Notes: generated by a model not told the origin, from the sequence alone. A DNA stretch of 64,000 nt from Methanosarcina barkeri 3 (GCF_000970305.1 NZ_CP009517.1:4030001-4094000); one strand, 5' to 3'. Positions 36,727 to 46,410 are shown, numbered from the stretch's first letter. Numbers and translations: made by a program.

Positions 36727-38706
36727 ATGAGAACATCTAATAAGATTATTTTTTTGGGATTGATATTTGTTTTTCTCATCTTCACGTGTAGCACTTTACC
36801 TTTTTCAGATACATCCGCTTCTTTCAGTGATACAAAACATACGAATGCTGAGATCACCGCAGGTCTCTGGGAAACCCCAGCAAGCATGATTGGATTATCG
36901 GATCCTAATCTTACCGCAAAAAGCGAAAAACTCAATAGAACTGTTAATAGTGCAAAAGGAGATAATGATTCAACATCCACTTACGAAAATACCTTAGCCG
37001 AAAATTTTTCTAATAATGTAAGTTCATTTCTGAATAACATAAGTTCAGCAGAAAATCTGACTAATAATTCCTCTAAAGCAGTAAACAGAACAATTACCCT
37101 GACAGAAGCCAGTGAAAACAACATGAGTTCAAGCATGGACTTGAGTTCAAGCATGAGCTCAAGTTCTGGTTCCACAACAACTATAGATAAAGATGAGGAG
37201 ATTATTCCGGTTGCAAACTTTAGAAGCAACGTAACTGAAGGTTATACCCCCTTGACTGTACAGTTTACTGATCTTTCGGAAAATGTAACCGAATGGAACT
37301 GGGAATTCGGAGACGGAGATACTTCAAGTGAACAGGATCCAGTGCATACTTACTCTGCAACAGGGACCTATGAAGTCAGCCTGATTGCAAACAATGAAAA
37401 TGGTACAGATTCAAAGCTTGCCACAATAACCATTCATGAACAACCTGATGGAGCCATTCCGGTTGCAAACTTCACCAGTAATGTAACAGATGGTTTTGCT
37501 CCTCTGACAGTTCAGTTTACAGATCTCTCGCAAAATGCAACTGAATGGGACTGGAACTTTGGAGATGGAGATACTTCAACTCAGCAAAATCAGATGCATA
37601 CCTTCTCAGTAGCAGGAAATTATAACGTTAACCTGACAGTAAGCAATAAAAATGATACAGGTTCAAAGCTTGCCACAATAAACGTTTATGAACAAACTGC
37701 AGTCATTCCGGTTGCAAACTTCACCAGTAATGTAACAGATGGTTTTGCTCCTTTGACAGTTCAGTTTACAGATCTCTCGCAAAACGCAACTGAATGGGGC
37801 TGGAATTTCGGAGATGGAGATACTTCAACCGATCATGACCCAGTTCATATTTACTCTGCAGCAGGAAACTATAGCGTTAATTTGACAGTAAGTAATGAAA
37901 ATGGAACAAGTTCCAAACTCGCCACAATAACTGTTCAAAAGCAATCTGCTGGAACACTTCCAGTTGCAAACTTCAGCAGTAATACAACTGAAGGTTATGC
38001 TCCTTTGACTATACAGTTTACTGATCTTTCGGAAAATGCAACTGAATGGAAATGGGATTTTGAAAATGGAGAAATTTCTACAGATCAGAACCCAGTGCAT
38101 ACTTTTTCAGAAGCAGGAATTTATAAAGTTAACCTGACAGTAAACAACGAAAACGACACTAGTTCAAAACTTACCAGTTCAAAACTTAACACAATAACCG
38201 TTTTACAACCCACGTTTCCGGTTGCAAATTTCACCAGTAATTTAACTGAGGGTTATACTCCTCTAACAGTTCAGTTTACTGATCTTTCGGAAAATGCAAC
38301 TATGATAAACTGGAATTTTGGAGACGGAGATACTTCAACTGAGAAAAATCCGGTACATCTTTACTCAGCAACAGGAAATTATAACGTTAACCTGACAGCA
38401 AATAATGAAAACGGCACCAGTTCAAAACTTGCCACAATAACCATTTTACAACCCATACTTCCGGTTGCAAACTTCACCAGTAATTTAACTGAGGGATATG
38501 TTCCTTTGACAGTTCAGTTCACAGATCTTTCGGAAAATGTAACTGAACGGGAATGGGATTTTGGGGACGGAAGTACTTCAAGAGAGCAGGAACCTGTGCA
38601 TACTTTTTCAGAAGCAGGAAATTATAGCGTTAACCTGACCGCAGACAATGATAATGGCACGAGTACAAAAACGAGCAAGATTATTGTGAATAAAATTCCA
38701 AGGTAA
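36727..38706 (+). CDS. Secreted six-PKD surface protein with SipW-type signal
   Basis: This 659-residue protein has a signal segment (residues 6-25), then FSDTSASFSDTKHTNAEITA, the same TasA-like post-signal pattern as the gene before it. A Ser/Asn-rich, sequon-rich linker (about 60-155) leads to six PKD domains of about 85 residues. Each begins PVANF and carries a W-x-FGDGDTS-type motif (in the fourth the motif is WDFENGEIS). The repeat DNA is similar across copies, so units can recombine. No C-terminal anchor is seen. I infer an adhesive or cross-linking partner of the TasA-like fibre, processed by the SipW-type peptidase just downstream. Confidence 0.85.
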   Translation: MRTSNKIIFLGLIFVFLIFTCSTLPFSDTSASFSDTKHTNAEITAGLWETPASMIGLSDPNLTAKSEKLNRTVNSAKGDNDSTSTYENTLAENFSNNVSSFLNNISSAENLTNNSSKAVNRTITLTEASENNMSSSMDLSSSMSSSSGSTTTIDKDEEIIPVANFRSNVTEGYTPLTVQFTDLSENVTEWNWEFGDGDTSSEQDPVHTYSATGTYEVSLIANNENGTDSKLATITIHEQPDGAIPVANFTSNVTDGFAPLTVQFTDLSQNATEWDWNFGDGDTSTQQNQMHTFSVAGNYNVNLTVSNKNDTGSKLATINVYEQTAVIPVANFTSNVTDGFAPLTVQFTDLSQNATEWGWNFGDGDTSTDHDPVHIYSAAGNYSVNLTVSNENGTSSKLATITVQKQSAGTLPVANFSSNTTEGYAPLTIQFTDLSENATEWKWDFENGEISTDQNPVHTFSEAGIYKVNLTVNNENDTSSKLTSSKLNTITVLQPTFPVANFTSNLTEGYTPLTVQFTDLSENATMINWNFGDGDTSTEKNPVHLYSATGNYNVNLTANNENGTSSKLATITILQPILPVANFTSNLTEGYVPLTVQFTDLSENVTEREWDFGDGSTSREQEPVHTFSEAGNYSVNLTADNDNGTSTKTSKIIVNKIPR

Positions 38707-38853
38707 CCTAATTTGAAAGATTGTACTTCGTTTGAGTTTAGTAAAGGCTACGTTAGTGAAATATCTATGGAAAAGTCTGAACTCAAAAATTGAAATTTAT
38801 CCAAATTATGGTTGATAATTCTGAAAATAGAAGTTCCAGCACGGGAATAAAAA

Positions 38854-39891
38854 ATGAATAAAAAAGGAGTTCTTCAAGTAGCGATTGTCCTTGTCATTGC
38901 GATTTTTATGTTCAAGGCCTTGACTCCGTTCATTACAGGATCAGAGAAAGCTTTTATAGTATTAAGCGGGAGCATGACACCCCTAATGCTACCTGGAGAT
39001 ATAATAGTTGTAAAATCGGTAGACCTGAATGAACTTACTGTTGGAGACATCTTAACTTTTCGGGATCCTGGAGGTAAACCTAACACCTACGTAACTCATC
39101 GGATCATCGCCTTAAAAAAAGATAAGGAACCGATTTTTAAGACAAAAGGGGATGCAAACAATGCAGAAGATAACTTCAACGTGACCGCATCAAAAGCTGT
39201 CGGACAAATGGTCTTTGTCATCCCATTTGTAGGCTACCTACCGACAATGGTAAAAAATAAAAATGTTTTTTTATTTATGATCATATTGCCTGCAAGTTTA
39301 ATTATACTTGGTGAAATATGGAATATAATTCTTTATAGTAGCCCTCAACATGCCAGAAAAATAGAAAGAGAACGCAGAAAAACAGCGAAGAGAACTTCTT
39401 ATGAAGTTAAAGGAAAGAAACTAATAGCACTCATTCTTATAAATGGGCTTATTTTTACAGGAATAATTACACAAAGCCTGGGTGAGAACGGGCCTGTAAT
39501 TCTAGAGAAAGAAAACACTGTAGAAAACTCAGAATTTCTTTCTATGGTATATGTTTTCACGCCTGAGGACTCGAAGCAGACACTTGAGATTGATCGCTGG
39601 TATGGGGTGATTTCCCAGAACAATGAAACTCAAGTTATTGCATCGGAAAATACCCCTGCAAAATTGAACACTGTACCTTATATTCTGCCTGTTTTCTGGA
39701 TACTAGAACTTACAAAAGTGAATCCCTATCTTCCTGTAGCTGCCGAAATTGTAGTTTATGCCTCAATTTTTACACTAATACTACTTCCTATATGGTACAG
39801 GAAATCTACAATTGGAAGGCGTAGGAAAAGGATTAGATTTTACCGAATGTTTGCACAGTGGAAGCGAACTCTCCGTTTTTTAAATTTTTAA
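38854..39891 (+). CDS. SipW-type signal peptidase I
   Basis: This 345-residue peptidase is of the archaeal/ER (SipW) class. After an N-terminal membrane helix (about 8-26) comes the catalytic Ser in VLSGSMTPLMLPGDIIVV, then the His in YVTHRIIAL; the bacterial Lys is replaced by His, as in SipW. A second helix pair lies at about 137-160 and 188-205, followed by an extracellular segment and a last helix (about 290-310) with a basic tail. Typical SipW proteins have about 190 residues, so the C-terminal 180 residues are an extension. GGGAA precedes the ATG. Substrates are probably the two proteins encoded upstream. Confidence 0.85.
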   Translation: MNKKGVLQVAIVLVIAIFMFKALTPFITGSEKAFIVLSGSMTPLMLPGDIIVVKSVDLNELTVGDILTFRDPGGKPNTYVTHRIIALKKDKEPIFKTKGDANNAEDNFNVTASKAVGQMVFVIPFVGYLPTMVKNKNVFLFMIILPASLIILGEIWNIILYSSPQHARKIERERRKTAKRTSYEVKGKKLIALILINGLIFTGIITQSLGENGPVILEKENTVENSEFLSMVYVFTPEDSKQTLEIDRWYGVISQNNETQVIASENTPAKLNTVPYILPVFWILELTKVNPYLPVAAEIVVYASIFTLILLPIWYRKSTIGRRRKRIRFYRMFAQWKRTLRFLNF

Positions 39892-40199
39892 GAAAATTAA
39901 CTTAACGATATGTAGTAAAATAACTCTCAAAGACCAATAAAATTTTAGAACTATTTTTCATCTGAATCTGGTTAATTATTAGGGTTACTGGATTCAGAAG
40001 AATATTGAGTTCTGGGACTAGCCATTAGAGACATTAAAATTTAGAATTAAATTTATAAAATTGTGCTTATATAAGATTTTGATTAAATTGGAATGTTTAT
40101 TCATTAGGGAAATACGAAGGCGATATTCTGAAAATTTTACTGTTCAAACTTAAAAATGCCATAATAGACAGACATAAAATACTCATATTTTTATTTGGA
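39892..40199. other. Gap before the DUF5305-like gene, partly coding?
   Basis: In the frame of the next gene the sequence is open from 40083 to 40199 and would encode a basic stretch leading into its membrane helix. No ATG, GTG or TTG is in that frame, although GAAGG lies at 40116-40120 before ATT and CTG codons (40125, 40128). Confidence 0.4.
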
Positions 40200-41261
40200 A
40201 TGATGTTGATTCTTTGCGGGTTCTGGACTTACGAAACTTCAAGGGCCGTCTATGAAGACAAAGATGAAGTAGTTACTTTATATACACATCACGGGTCCTA
40301 TACTTATACGGTACCTGTAACAAAGGAAAATCCACTCTACGGAAAAGGAACCACGCTTAAATTGGGAATGCCTGCGTATTATTTTGCCGTATCTCCCACT
40401 GTTGACATGTCATTCACTTACAATCTTGAGGCTAATGATTCTTCTGATATTAGAGGAAAGCTACAAACAATAGTTGTTGCAACTGATAAGGGAAAATCTG
40501 AGACTGATGAATGTTATGAAAATAATGGATCTGAAACTGAGGAATCAGGTAAAGAAGAGAAAATTTTCTGGCAGAAAGTATTTCCTTTGAAATATAAAGA
40601 AGGTACTGAAACCTGGACTGGAACATCCGTAACCAGAAACTTTTCCCTTAACGTGTCCGAAATTCACTCAATAGTTAAAGACGTTCAGGAACAGCTAGAA
40701 TGCTCAGATGACGCAACGATAGAAATTGTAAATCGCGTCAGCTATACCGGAAAAATAAACGGAGAGAACGTTCAAGGTACAAAAGATTTTGTTATACCTC
40801 TGGTAATAAGTTCTTCATACTATCAGATGCCTGAAGAACTGGAATTCAGTCAGGACACTAATGCAACTAAAAAGATAAGTGTCAAAAATTCCCCTTCACT
40901 GTCAACCGTTAAGATACCTTTTTTCTTATTTCTGCTTAACCTGGTTTTAGTTGGGGTTACTCTACTCTGTGTGAAAACAGATAAAATCGAGCCAAATTAT
41001 ATTGAAAAACTAGAAAAGGAACGTAGTCGCGAACCTTTTAAGGAGTTTGTCAGCAAAGGCAAGCTTCCCGAAAATGTAAGTTCCCTTATCAAAGTTGAGA
41101 TAGGTTCCCTCCAGGGACTTGTAGACGCAGCTGTTGATATGAATTCAAGGGTTATTTATGATTCAGAATCAAGGATATATTTCATGATTCATAGTAGCGT
41201 GCTGTACATTTTCTTTGATACACCAGAGAGAGAAAACAAAAATCTATCAAACTTAGATTGA
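40200..41261 (+). CDS. DUF5305-like membrane protein of the SipW locus
   Basis: This 353-residue protein has an N-terminal membrane helix (MMLILCGFWTYETS and upstream residues). A beta-rich extracellular domain of about 230 residues with YTYTVPVTKENPLYGKG follows, then a second helix at about 250-272 and a cytoplasmic tail of about 75 residues. This is the layout of DUF5305 proteins, which occur beside SipW-type peptidases in archaea. The ATG at 40200 has no ribosome site and would cut into the first helix; the frame stays open upstream to 40083, so the real start may be a non-standard codon near 40125. Role unknown; possibly a membrane partner in export or assembly. Confidence 0.7.
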   Translation: MMLILCGFWTYETSRAVYEDKDEVVTLYTHHGSYTYTVPVTKENPLYGKGTTLKLGMPAYYFAVSPTVDMSFTYNLEANDSSDIRGKLQTIVVATDKGKSETDECYENNGSETEESGKEEKIFWQKVFPLKYKEGTETWTGTSVTRNFSLNVSEIHSIVKDVQEQLECSDDATIEIVNRVSYTGKINGENVQGTKDFVIPLVISSSYYQMPEELEFSQDTNATKKISVKNSPSLSTVKIPFFLFLLNLVLVGVTLLCVKTDKIEPNYIEKLEKERSREPFKEFVSKGKLPENVSSLIKVEIGSLQGLVDAAVDMNSRVIYDSESRIYFMIHSSVLYIFFDTPERENKNLSNLD

Positions 41262-41688
41262 TGTTAAGAGAACTAACTAGAAAAGTCGAAATTTATACAT
41301 TTACTTCTTTATTTTTTTCTTGTTGAAGGTTACACAAAATTAAATTAGTAGTTATTTCGGAACTAAATTTTCTATAATTTGGGAAATATGTCTTACTTTA
41401 AGGTTATTTAGTTCTCGGTTTTCAAAATAATTCCATATTGAACATATACGTTTTAGATGTTCTCTTGAATTGTTTATTTCCGTCCTCAAGATAATTTTTA
41501 TTAGGCACGCAACATAGCACTGCAAATTAAATTCTGAGAATCAAAATGAAAATAAACAAGATATAATAAGCAAAAGAAGAAGTACAAACCATAACAAATA
41601 AGAAAGATAACTTCGTTAGTTGTAATACTGTTTTTAAAAAAGTTAGTTTTCAGAACTAGGCGCGATTTTCATACAGGATGTTTTCAGT
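41262..41688. other. Intergenic gap before the ECF ATPase
   Basis: This 427-base AT-rich gap must hold the promoter of the ECF transporter genes. I see no ORF, repeat array or recognisable riboswitch in it. Confidence 0.4.
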
Positions 41689-42672
41689 ATGAGTACTCCG
41701 AATTTCCCATACGACTCAGAAGAAACAGAAACTTTCCCGAAAGAATCAACAGACAAAACAAGCCAGATATCCGGAACAGGTTCCGAAAAATCGGGCAAAA
41801 CCTTCAAAAGAAGCGGCATTCCTGTACTGGAAGTCAAAGACTTATGTCATAGATATCCTCATCTTGATTCGAACGCTCTGGATAGAATCAATCTCAAAGT
41901 ATTCAAAGGAGAAAGAGTTGCAGTGCTTGGGGCTAATGGAGCAGGAAAATCGACTTTGTTCAAGCACCTTAACGGGATATTGAGGCCTCTTTCAGGGGAA
42001 GTCCTGATAAAAGGAGAAAAAATGACCAAGAAAAATCTCCGGAAATGCAGGGAAACCGTAGGAATCGTCTTCCAGGACCCTGATGACCAGGTGCTTGCTC
42101 CAAGTGTTGAAGAAGATATTGCCTTTGGGCCAATTAATATGGGTTTGCCCAGAAATGAAGTCGAAAGGAGAGTCAAAGAAGCCCTTGAAATGGTCGGACT
42201 CACAGGTTTTGAGGAAAGGGCCCCGCATCATCTTAGCGGAGGACAGAAAAAACTTGTAGCGATCGCAGGTATCCTTGCCATGCGCCCTGAAGTTATAGTC
42301 CTTGATGAGCCAACAGCCGGACTTGACCCTCTCAGTTCGGCTCGCGTTCTTGAGTTAATCATGAAAATGAACAGGAAGCTTGGAATTACCCTGCTTCTTT
42401 CGACCCATGATGTGGATGTGGTCCCTTATTTTGCAGAAAGAGTTTTTGTTCTCCATCATGGAAGACTTGAAGCTGACGGCAGTCCGAATGAGATTTTCAG
42501 CGACCCCGACCTTCTTAGAAAAGCTCACCTCAGGCTTCCGAGAGTGGCTGAAGTATTTGAAATGCTCCAGCAAAAAGGACTCAATGTTAACATACAGATA
42601 ACAGCAGAAGAAGCCAGAGACGAAATATTGCAGCTCGTAAGCTTGGGACATCAAAAGGTGAAGCTTGAGTGA
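41689..42672 (+). CDS. cbiO: ECF transporter ATPase (CbiO/EcfA)
   Basis: This 327-residue ABC ATPase powers uptake through an energy-coupling factor transporter. A polar N-terminal extension of about 45 residues precedes the ATPase core. The Walker A is LGANGAGKSTLF, the Q-loop FQDPDDQV, the signature LSGGQKK, the Walker B VIVLDEPTAGLDP and the switch His STHDVD. FQDPDDQ is typical of CbiO/EcfA proteins. It overlaps or nearly touches the EcfT gene downstream. Metal specificity is set by other subunits; CbiM and a PDGLE protein lie 4 kb downstream, so nickel or cobalt is the likely substrate. Confidence 0.9.
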   Translation: MSTPNFPYDSEETETFPKESTDKTSQISGTGSEKSGKTFKRSGIPVLEVKDLCHRYPHLDSNALDRINLKVFKGERVAVLGANGAGKSTLFKHLNGILRPLSGEVLIKGEKMTKKNLRKCRETVGIVFQDPDDQVLAPSVEEDIAFGPINMGLPRNEVERRVKEALEMVGLTGFEERAPHHLSGGQKKLVAIAGILAMRPEVIVLDEPTAGLDPLSSARVLELIMKMNRKLGITLLLSTHDVDVVPYFAERVFVLHHGRLEADGSPNEIFSDPDLLRKAHLRLPRVAEVFEMLQQKGLNVNIQITAEEARDEILQLVSLGHQKVKLE

Positions 42673-42706
42673 AAGACGGAAAGAGTCCTTCAGAGGAGAA
42701 GTTTCA

Positions 42707-43513
42707 ATGGTAACGCTCACGGATATTGAACGCGAATCATATAAAGACAGTCCAGTACACAGGCTTGACCCCAGGATAAAGCTGCTCTTTGCACTTGCAA
42801 TAATCATTTATGCAGTTAGCCTGCCCCGGATTCACGAAAAAAATATGGTCCGTCTTTTTTCCATAGAGGTTTATTTGCTGCTTCTGGTGCTTGCTGCAGG
42901 GCTCGACTTAAGATACTTTTTCCTTCGTGTTCTTACGATTTTACCGTTCGGACTTGCAATTGTCCTTATCCAGCCATTCCTTAGACCTTCCTTTATAGAA
43001 AATTATACTCCATATCCTCTTGATCTGCCTTTCGGGCTCAGTATAACTTATGAAGGACTTGATTTTGGAAGCACACTGTTTGCGAAATTTCTGGTATGCA
43101 TAACAGCTGTAATTCTATTTTCTTCTACTACGCGGCTCAGGGACATGGTTGCAGCTGCAAGCAGAATAGGTATCCCAGGTGAATTCACTCTCCTTTTGAG
43201 CATGATGGTACGCTACCTCTTCCTTTTTTGGACTGTTCTCAAAAGGATAAAGACCGCACAGCAAACAAGGCTCTTTGATATATGGAACAAAGATGTGCCA
43301 AGAAGATGGATTATCGAGCAAGTAGGGAACAGCATGAGTTCAATTTTTATACGCTCCTACGAGCAGGGGGAAAGGACCTATATAAGCATGCTTTGCAGAG
43401 GTTACGGAAGTGGGTACGAAAAGGCTTACTATAGAACAAAAATAAGAACTCAAGATATCTTGTTTCTGCTCCTGAGTGCAGGCTTCATATTATATATTCA
43501 CCTGTCTGTATGA
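42707..43513 (+). CDS. cbiQ: ECF transporter transmembrane coupling protein (CbiQ/EcfT)
   Basis: This membrane protein couples the ECF ATPase to the substrate-binding subunit. The ATG at 42707 has GAGGAG about 9 bases upstream; a TTG at 42665 inside the upstream gene is also possible. Segments of hydrophobic helices lie at about 25-85 and 100-150. The cytoplasmic coupling helices carry the family Ala-Arg-Gly type signature in SMLCRGYGSG, and the start has HRLDPRIKLLF, typical of EcfT. The length of 268 residues is normal. It is probably translated together with the ATPase. Confidence 0.88.
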   Translation: MVTLTDIERESYKDSPVHRLDPRIKLLFALAIIIYAVSLPRIHEKNMVRLFSIEVYLLLLVLAAGLDLRYFFLRVLTILPFGLAIVLIQPFLRPSFIENYTPYPLDLPFGLSITYEGLDFGSTLFAKFLVCITAVILFSSTTRLRDMVAAASRIGIPGEFTLLLSMMVRYLFLFWTVLKRIKTAQQTRLFDIWNKDVPRRWIIEQVGNSMSSIFIRSYEQGERTYISMLCRGYGSGYEKAYYRTKIRTQDILFLLLSAGFILYIHLSV

Positions 43514-44552
43514 GAGAACTGCTTCCACTACTTTTTAACATTTCTGAGTTTCCATTTCTTTTCAACATTTTATAAAATTGAGCATTAACAGACTTACAGG
43601 TAACAGAGAGAAGACAAAATGTGAGACGTCCTGGACTTAATTTATCCGGATTGCAGGAATTTGTTTTAACTTTTTCTTCCCCTAAATCAGAAAAATTGAG
43701 TTATTACAAAGAATCCTCTGTAGGACTGACTGATTGCCTTTTTAAATCTCTGTACCTCTAGAAGAAGATTGACAGAGGTATTTACAAATCCTATTTCTGA
43801 AAAAAGGAGAACTGGCAATAACTTTATTGCAGTCCATAAAACACTTCCACGGAATTATAAGATAAAGATCTTTCTACTTTCCTTTTTTCGGTAGTGTTGA
43901 TAATTTCACATAAATTTGAAACCAGGTCCAGAAACTAATATCACTTAGTTCTGTTGGCTGTTGTATTCTTCAGTGTCGCTCTTTACGACTAATGGTTTCG
44001 ACTGAAGGAGTCTTATTTTCTGACACTTTATGCGTGCATTTTTTAGCCTAACACCACTTGTTCTTGCAATTTTCTCAGACATATTTTACTCCTTTCCTGA
44101 CCAACAGGATTTTCTCAACTTCTTGTTCATACGTTTAACCGCTTTCTTAAGACAAGTTAGTTTCTATTGTTTATAATTTGAGTACAAAGTTAATAAATTT
44201 GCCTATAGAAATAATACCAGAGTGAAATATAATAATAGAGATCAGTTAAAAAGGTCATTTCAAGAATACAAATATTTCAGTAGATATGGGTTCAATAGAT
44301 CTTTATAAGTCTATTTTGAGAATTTAAAGCTTAATTAAAAGCTTTAAACTTCCCCATCCTTAAAGCGGGTACATCCTAAAAATATAAGTAATTTGAATTT
44401 GTATTCGTGTATTAGTTTTAATAATTTTTGATTTCATAGGACAAAGTATTTATTATTTGACATATTTTAATATATAGTAATACTTAAATTAAATTTAGTA
44501 ATATCTATTAACGTTTTATTGTGGAAAAATAGGGTAAAAGGGGTAGCTTACG
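43514..44552. other. Long gap between EcfT and the HEXXH protein
   Basis: This gap of 1.04 kb holds the reverse-strand small ORF at 43945-44082 (listed separately). It also has a 7-bp hairpin TACCTCT/AGAGGTA near 43754-43781, a CGGTAGTGTTG string at 43890 similar to the element end at 25236, and an AAGCTT-rich stretch near 44330 followed by CCCCATCCTTAAAGCGGG. No other coding signal is supported. Confidence 0.4.
43945..44082 (-). CDS. Small basic ORF, 45 residues
   Basis: This short reading frame starts MSEKIARTSGVRLKNARIKC and ends TEEYNSQQN. It is preceded by GGAAAGGAG 7 bases before the ATG, the best ribosome site in this gap. The first 33 residues carry nine Lys/Arg, so it could bind nucleic acid. 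I do not recognise it. Its product would be too short for standard gene callers, and chance is a real alternative. Confidence 0.45.
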   Translation of the reverse strand: MSEKIARTSGVRLKNARIKCQKIRLLQSKPLVVKSDTEEYNSQQN

Positions 44553-45539
44553 GTGAAGGAAATTAGAACAAAGAAATTTTTGCCAAGAAAAAAAAATGCT
44601 TTGCTGATACGTAGAGTGCGGGAGAAGTTAACTCCTGCATCTTCACCAGCCCCTCCTACTGGCCTATACTTATCACCTTTTACTTATCCTATTTCTAGTC
44701 CTGCTCCTGACTGTTCATTCTGTTCTCCAGGGCTTCTCTATCTCGATCTGAATATTTATCGGGAAACTGTGATAAAAGCTCTTGTTAAAGAACAAAGTGA
44801 GGAGCTGTACCAGCTAATCGAAAAAGTTAACTTTGACGGAAAATATTATCGGATAAAAAATGTGCGTTTCGGGGAATGGGAACACTGCTGGGATCTGGCG
44901 GTTCGAGTGCAATTTTATGGAACAATGCCAGGATTAGCCTTCGAACCGAGAAAAATCATTTCTAAAGAAAACAAGAAAATAATATATAAATCTCTTGTTC
45001 TGGTAAACCCATATGAGTTGTGGGAAAGAAAATTGGTTGAAAAATTATGGAATCTTCAGGATAGAATTGAATTCCTTATAGCAAAAATCCTTTTTCACGA
45101 GTGCATCCATATTCTTATATTCCTTGGAAAAACTCTACACTCAGGTTTGGAGCAGACAAATATTTTCCTTGAATTCAAAGAACTGCTTAAGTTTACAAAC
45201 TCGAAGAAATTGTGTCCTGAAGGTTGCGGTGTCCGGTGCCACCTACGAAATCTTGTTGACCTTTACCCAAGTTTTTCCGAAGACTCCGAAGAAAAATCAG
45301 ATTTGGTTAGTGAACTTTATGAGTTTCTGATCCACGAAAAATACAGCATTAAAAAAACCGATCTGGCTTTTGGCCTTCCCTGCAGCAACAGAAAAATTTC
45401 CCAGGATTATGTGAAACTGACAGCTTTGAAAATGGGACCCTGTATGGAAATTAACAAAAAAAATTGGAAAGAGGAAGTTAACAGGTTGCAGAAGGATCTG
45501 GAAAAACTGTATGATAGAATTGATGGTAACCAGAAATGA
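44553..45539 (+). CDS. Unknown protein with HEXXH motif
   Basis: I do not recognise this 328-residue protein. It has LFHECIHILIFLG at about residues 181-193, an HEXXH zinc-protease motif (HECIH) in a predicted helix. Cysteine-rich parts are CSFCSPG (about residue 55) and LCPEGCGVRCH (about 228). The start is GTG with GGGG about 9 bases upstream, and the first 35 residues are basic. No signal peptide or membrane helix is seen, so it would be cytoplasmic. A downstream third ligand for zinc is not obvious. It lies between the two halves of an ECF metal transporter, but a link is unproven. Confidence 0.6.
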   Translation: MKEIRTKKFLPRKKNALLIRRVREKLTPASSPAPPTGLYLSPFTYPISSPAPDCSFCSPGLLYLDLNIYRETVIKALVKEQSEELYQLIEKVNFDGKYYRIKNVRFGEWEHCWDLAVRVQFYGTMPGLAFEPRKIISKENKKIIYKSLVLVNPYELWERKLVEKLWNLQDRIEFLIAKILFHECIHILIFLGKTLHSGLEQTNIFLEFKELLKFTNSKKLCPEGCGVRCHLRNLVDLYPSFSEDSEEKSDLVSELYEFLIHEKYSIKKTDLAFGLPCSNRKISQDYVKLTALKMGPCMEINKKNWKEEVNRLQKDLEKLYDRIDGNQK

Positions 45540-45689
45540 GAACGAGGTAAATTGAAACGTTTGGGGCTAAATTAACTTATTTAGCTCAAAATCAGATTTA
45601 AATGATCGAAATAACAAACCATAGCATAAAGCTCGAAATCACTTATGAGATTTACAACAATTGAGTATAATTGAGTATATATGATTCTT

Positions 45690-45920
45690 TCACTAATCTA
45701 TTCTTTCACTAATCTGATTCTTTCATTAATCTATTCTTTCACTAATCTAGTTCTCCACTAATCTAGTTCTCCACTAATCTAGTTCTCCACTAATCTAGTT
45801 CTCCACTAATCTAGTTCTCCACTAATCTAGTTCTCCACTAATCTAATTCTCCACTAATCTAATTCTCCACTAATCTACTTTTTCACTAATCTATTTCTTC
45901 ACTAATCTAATTCTCTTACT
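45690..45920. repeat. 16-bp tandem repeat, about 14 copies
   Basis: The unit CACTAATCTAGTTCTC is repeated with period 16, with variants at both edges (TATTCTTT, TAATTCTC). The copies touch each other with no spacer. The array lies about 160 bases after the HEXXH gene. Confidence 0.9.
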
Positions 45921-46037
45921 AATATGTAAAAATAAGAACACTCCTGCAAAAGTAATAAAAATTGACAAATTTAGATAACAAACAGCTATGGAAAAAATCC
46001 TCAATTTAACTGGAAATTCTACACCTTTGCACTAAAT

Positions 46038-46066
46038 CCCTGCCTGCTTTATTACCACAGGCAGGG
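46038..46066 (+). other. Strong GC hairpin upstream of cbiM
   Basis: CCCTGCCTG and CAGGCAGGG form a perfect 9-bp stem with an 11-nt loop. This is by far the most stable structure in the gap before cbiM, but it is about 670 bases away and no T run follows. It could be a terminator remnant or an RNA element; I do not recognise a cobalamin riboswitch. Confidence 0.5.
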
Positions 46067-46287
46067 GCAAAAAGGAGTTCAGATGACTTAGGCGATTTAG
46101 GAGGTAATTTTTTATTTGTGTCTGTTCGCCAGAGATCCTTTATCGATATTACAAACTAATATTTAAGACTTTTGGCATATTTCCTGTTACAAATTATTAA
46201 CTATAGTGATATTATTCTTACGCAATCCGGGTATTGTTTTATGGGTAATTTATCATCTTGAAGTGACAAAAGTCAAGAAATTAATGA

Positions 46288-46410
46288 GAACACATGTTTG
46301 ACTTAATGGAAAACACATGTTTGACTTAACGGAAAACACATATTTGACTTAATGGAAAATACATATTTGACTTAATGGAAGATACATGTTTGACTTAATG
46401 GAAGATACAA
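46288..46410. repeat. 23-bp tandem repeat, five copies
   Basis: The unit CACATGTTTGACTTAATGGAAAA (period 23, first copies at 46291 and 46314) is repeated about five times with C/T and A/G variation. It lies upstream of cbiM. Confidence 0.88.

Noticed and set aside
44340-44400. IS200/IS605 end remnant (CCCCATCCTTAAAGCGGG)
   Set aside because: The string is suggestive, but there is no transposase fragment and no second end.
46020-46130. Cobalamin riboswitch upstream of cbiM
   Set aside because: A strong hairpin is present, but I see no conserved B12-box sequence, and archaeal cobalamin riboswitches are not expected here.
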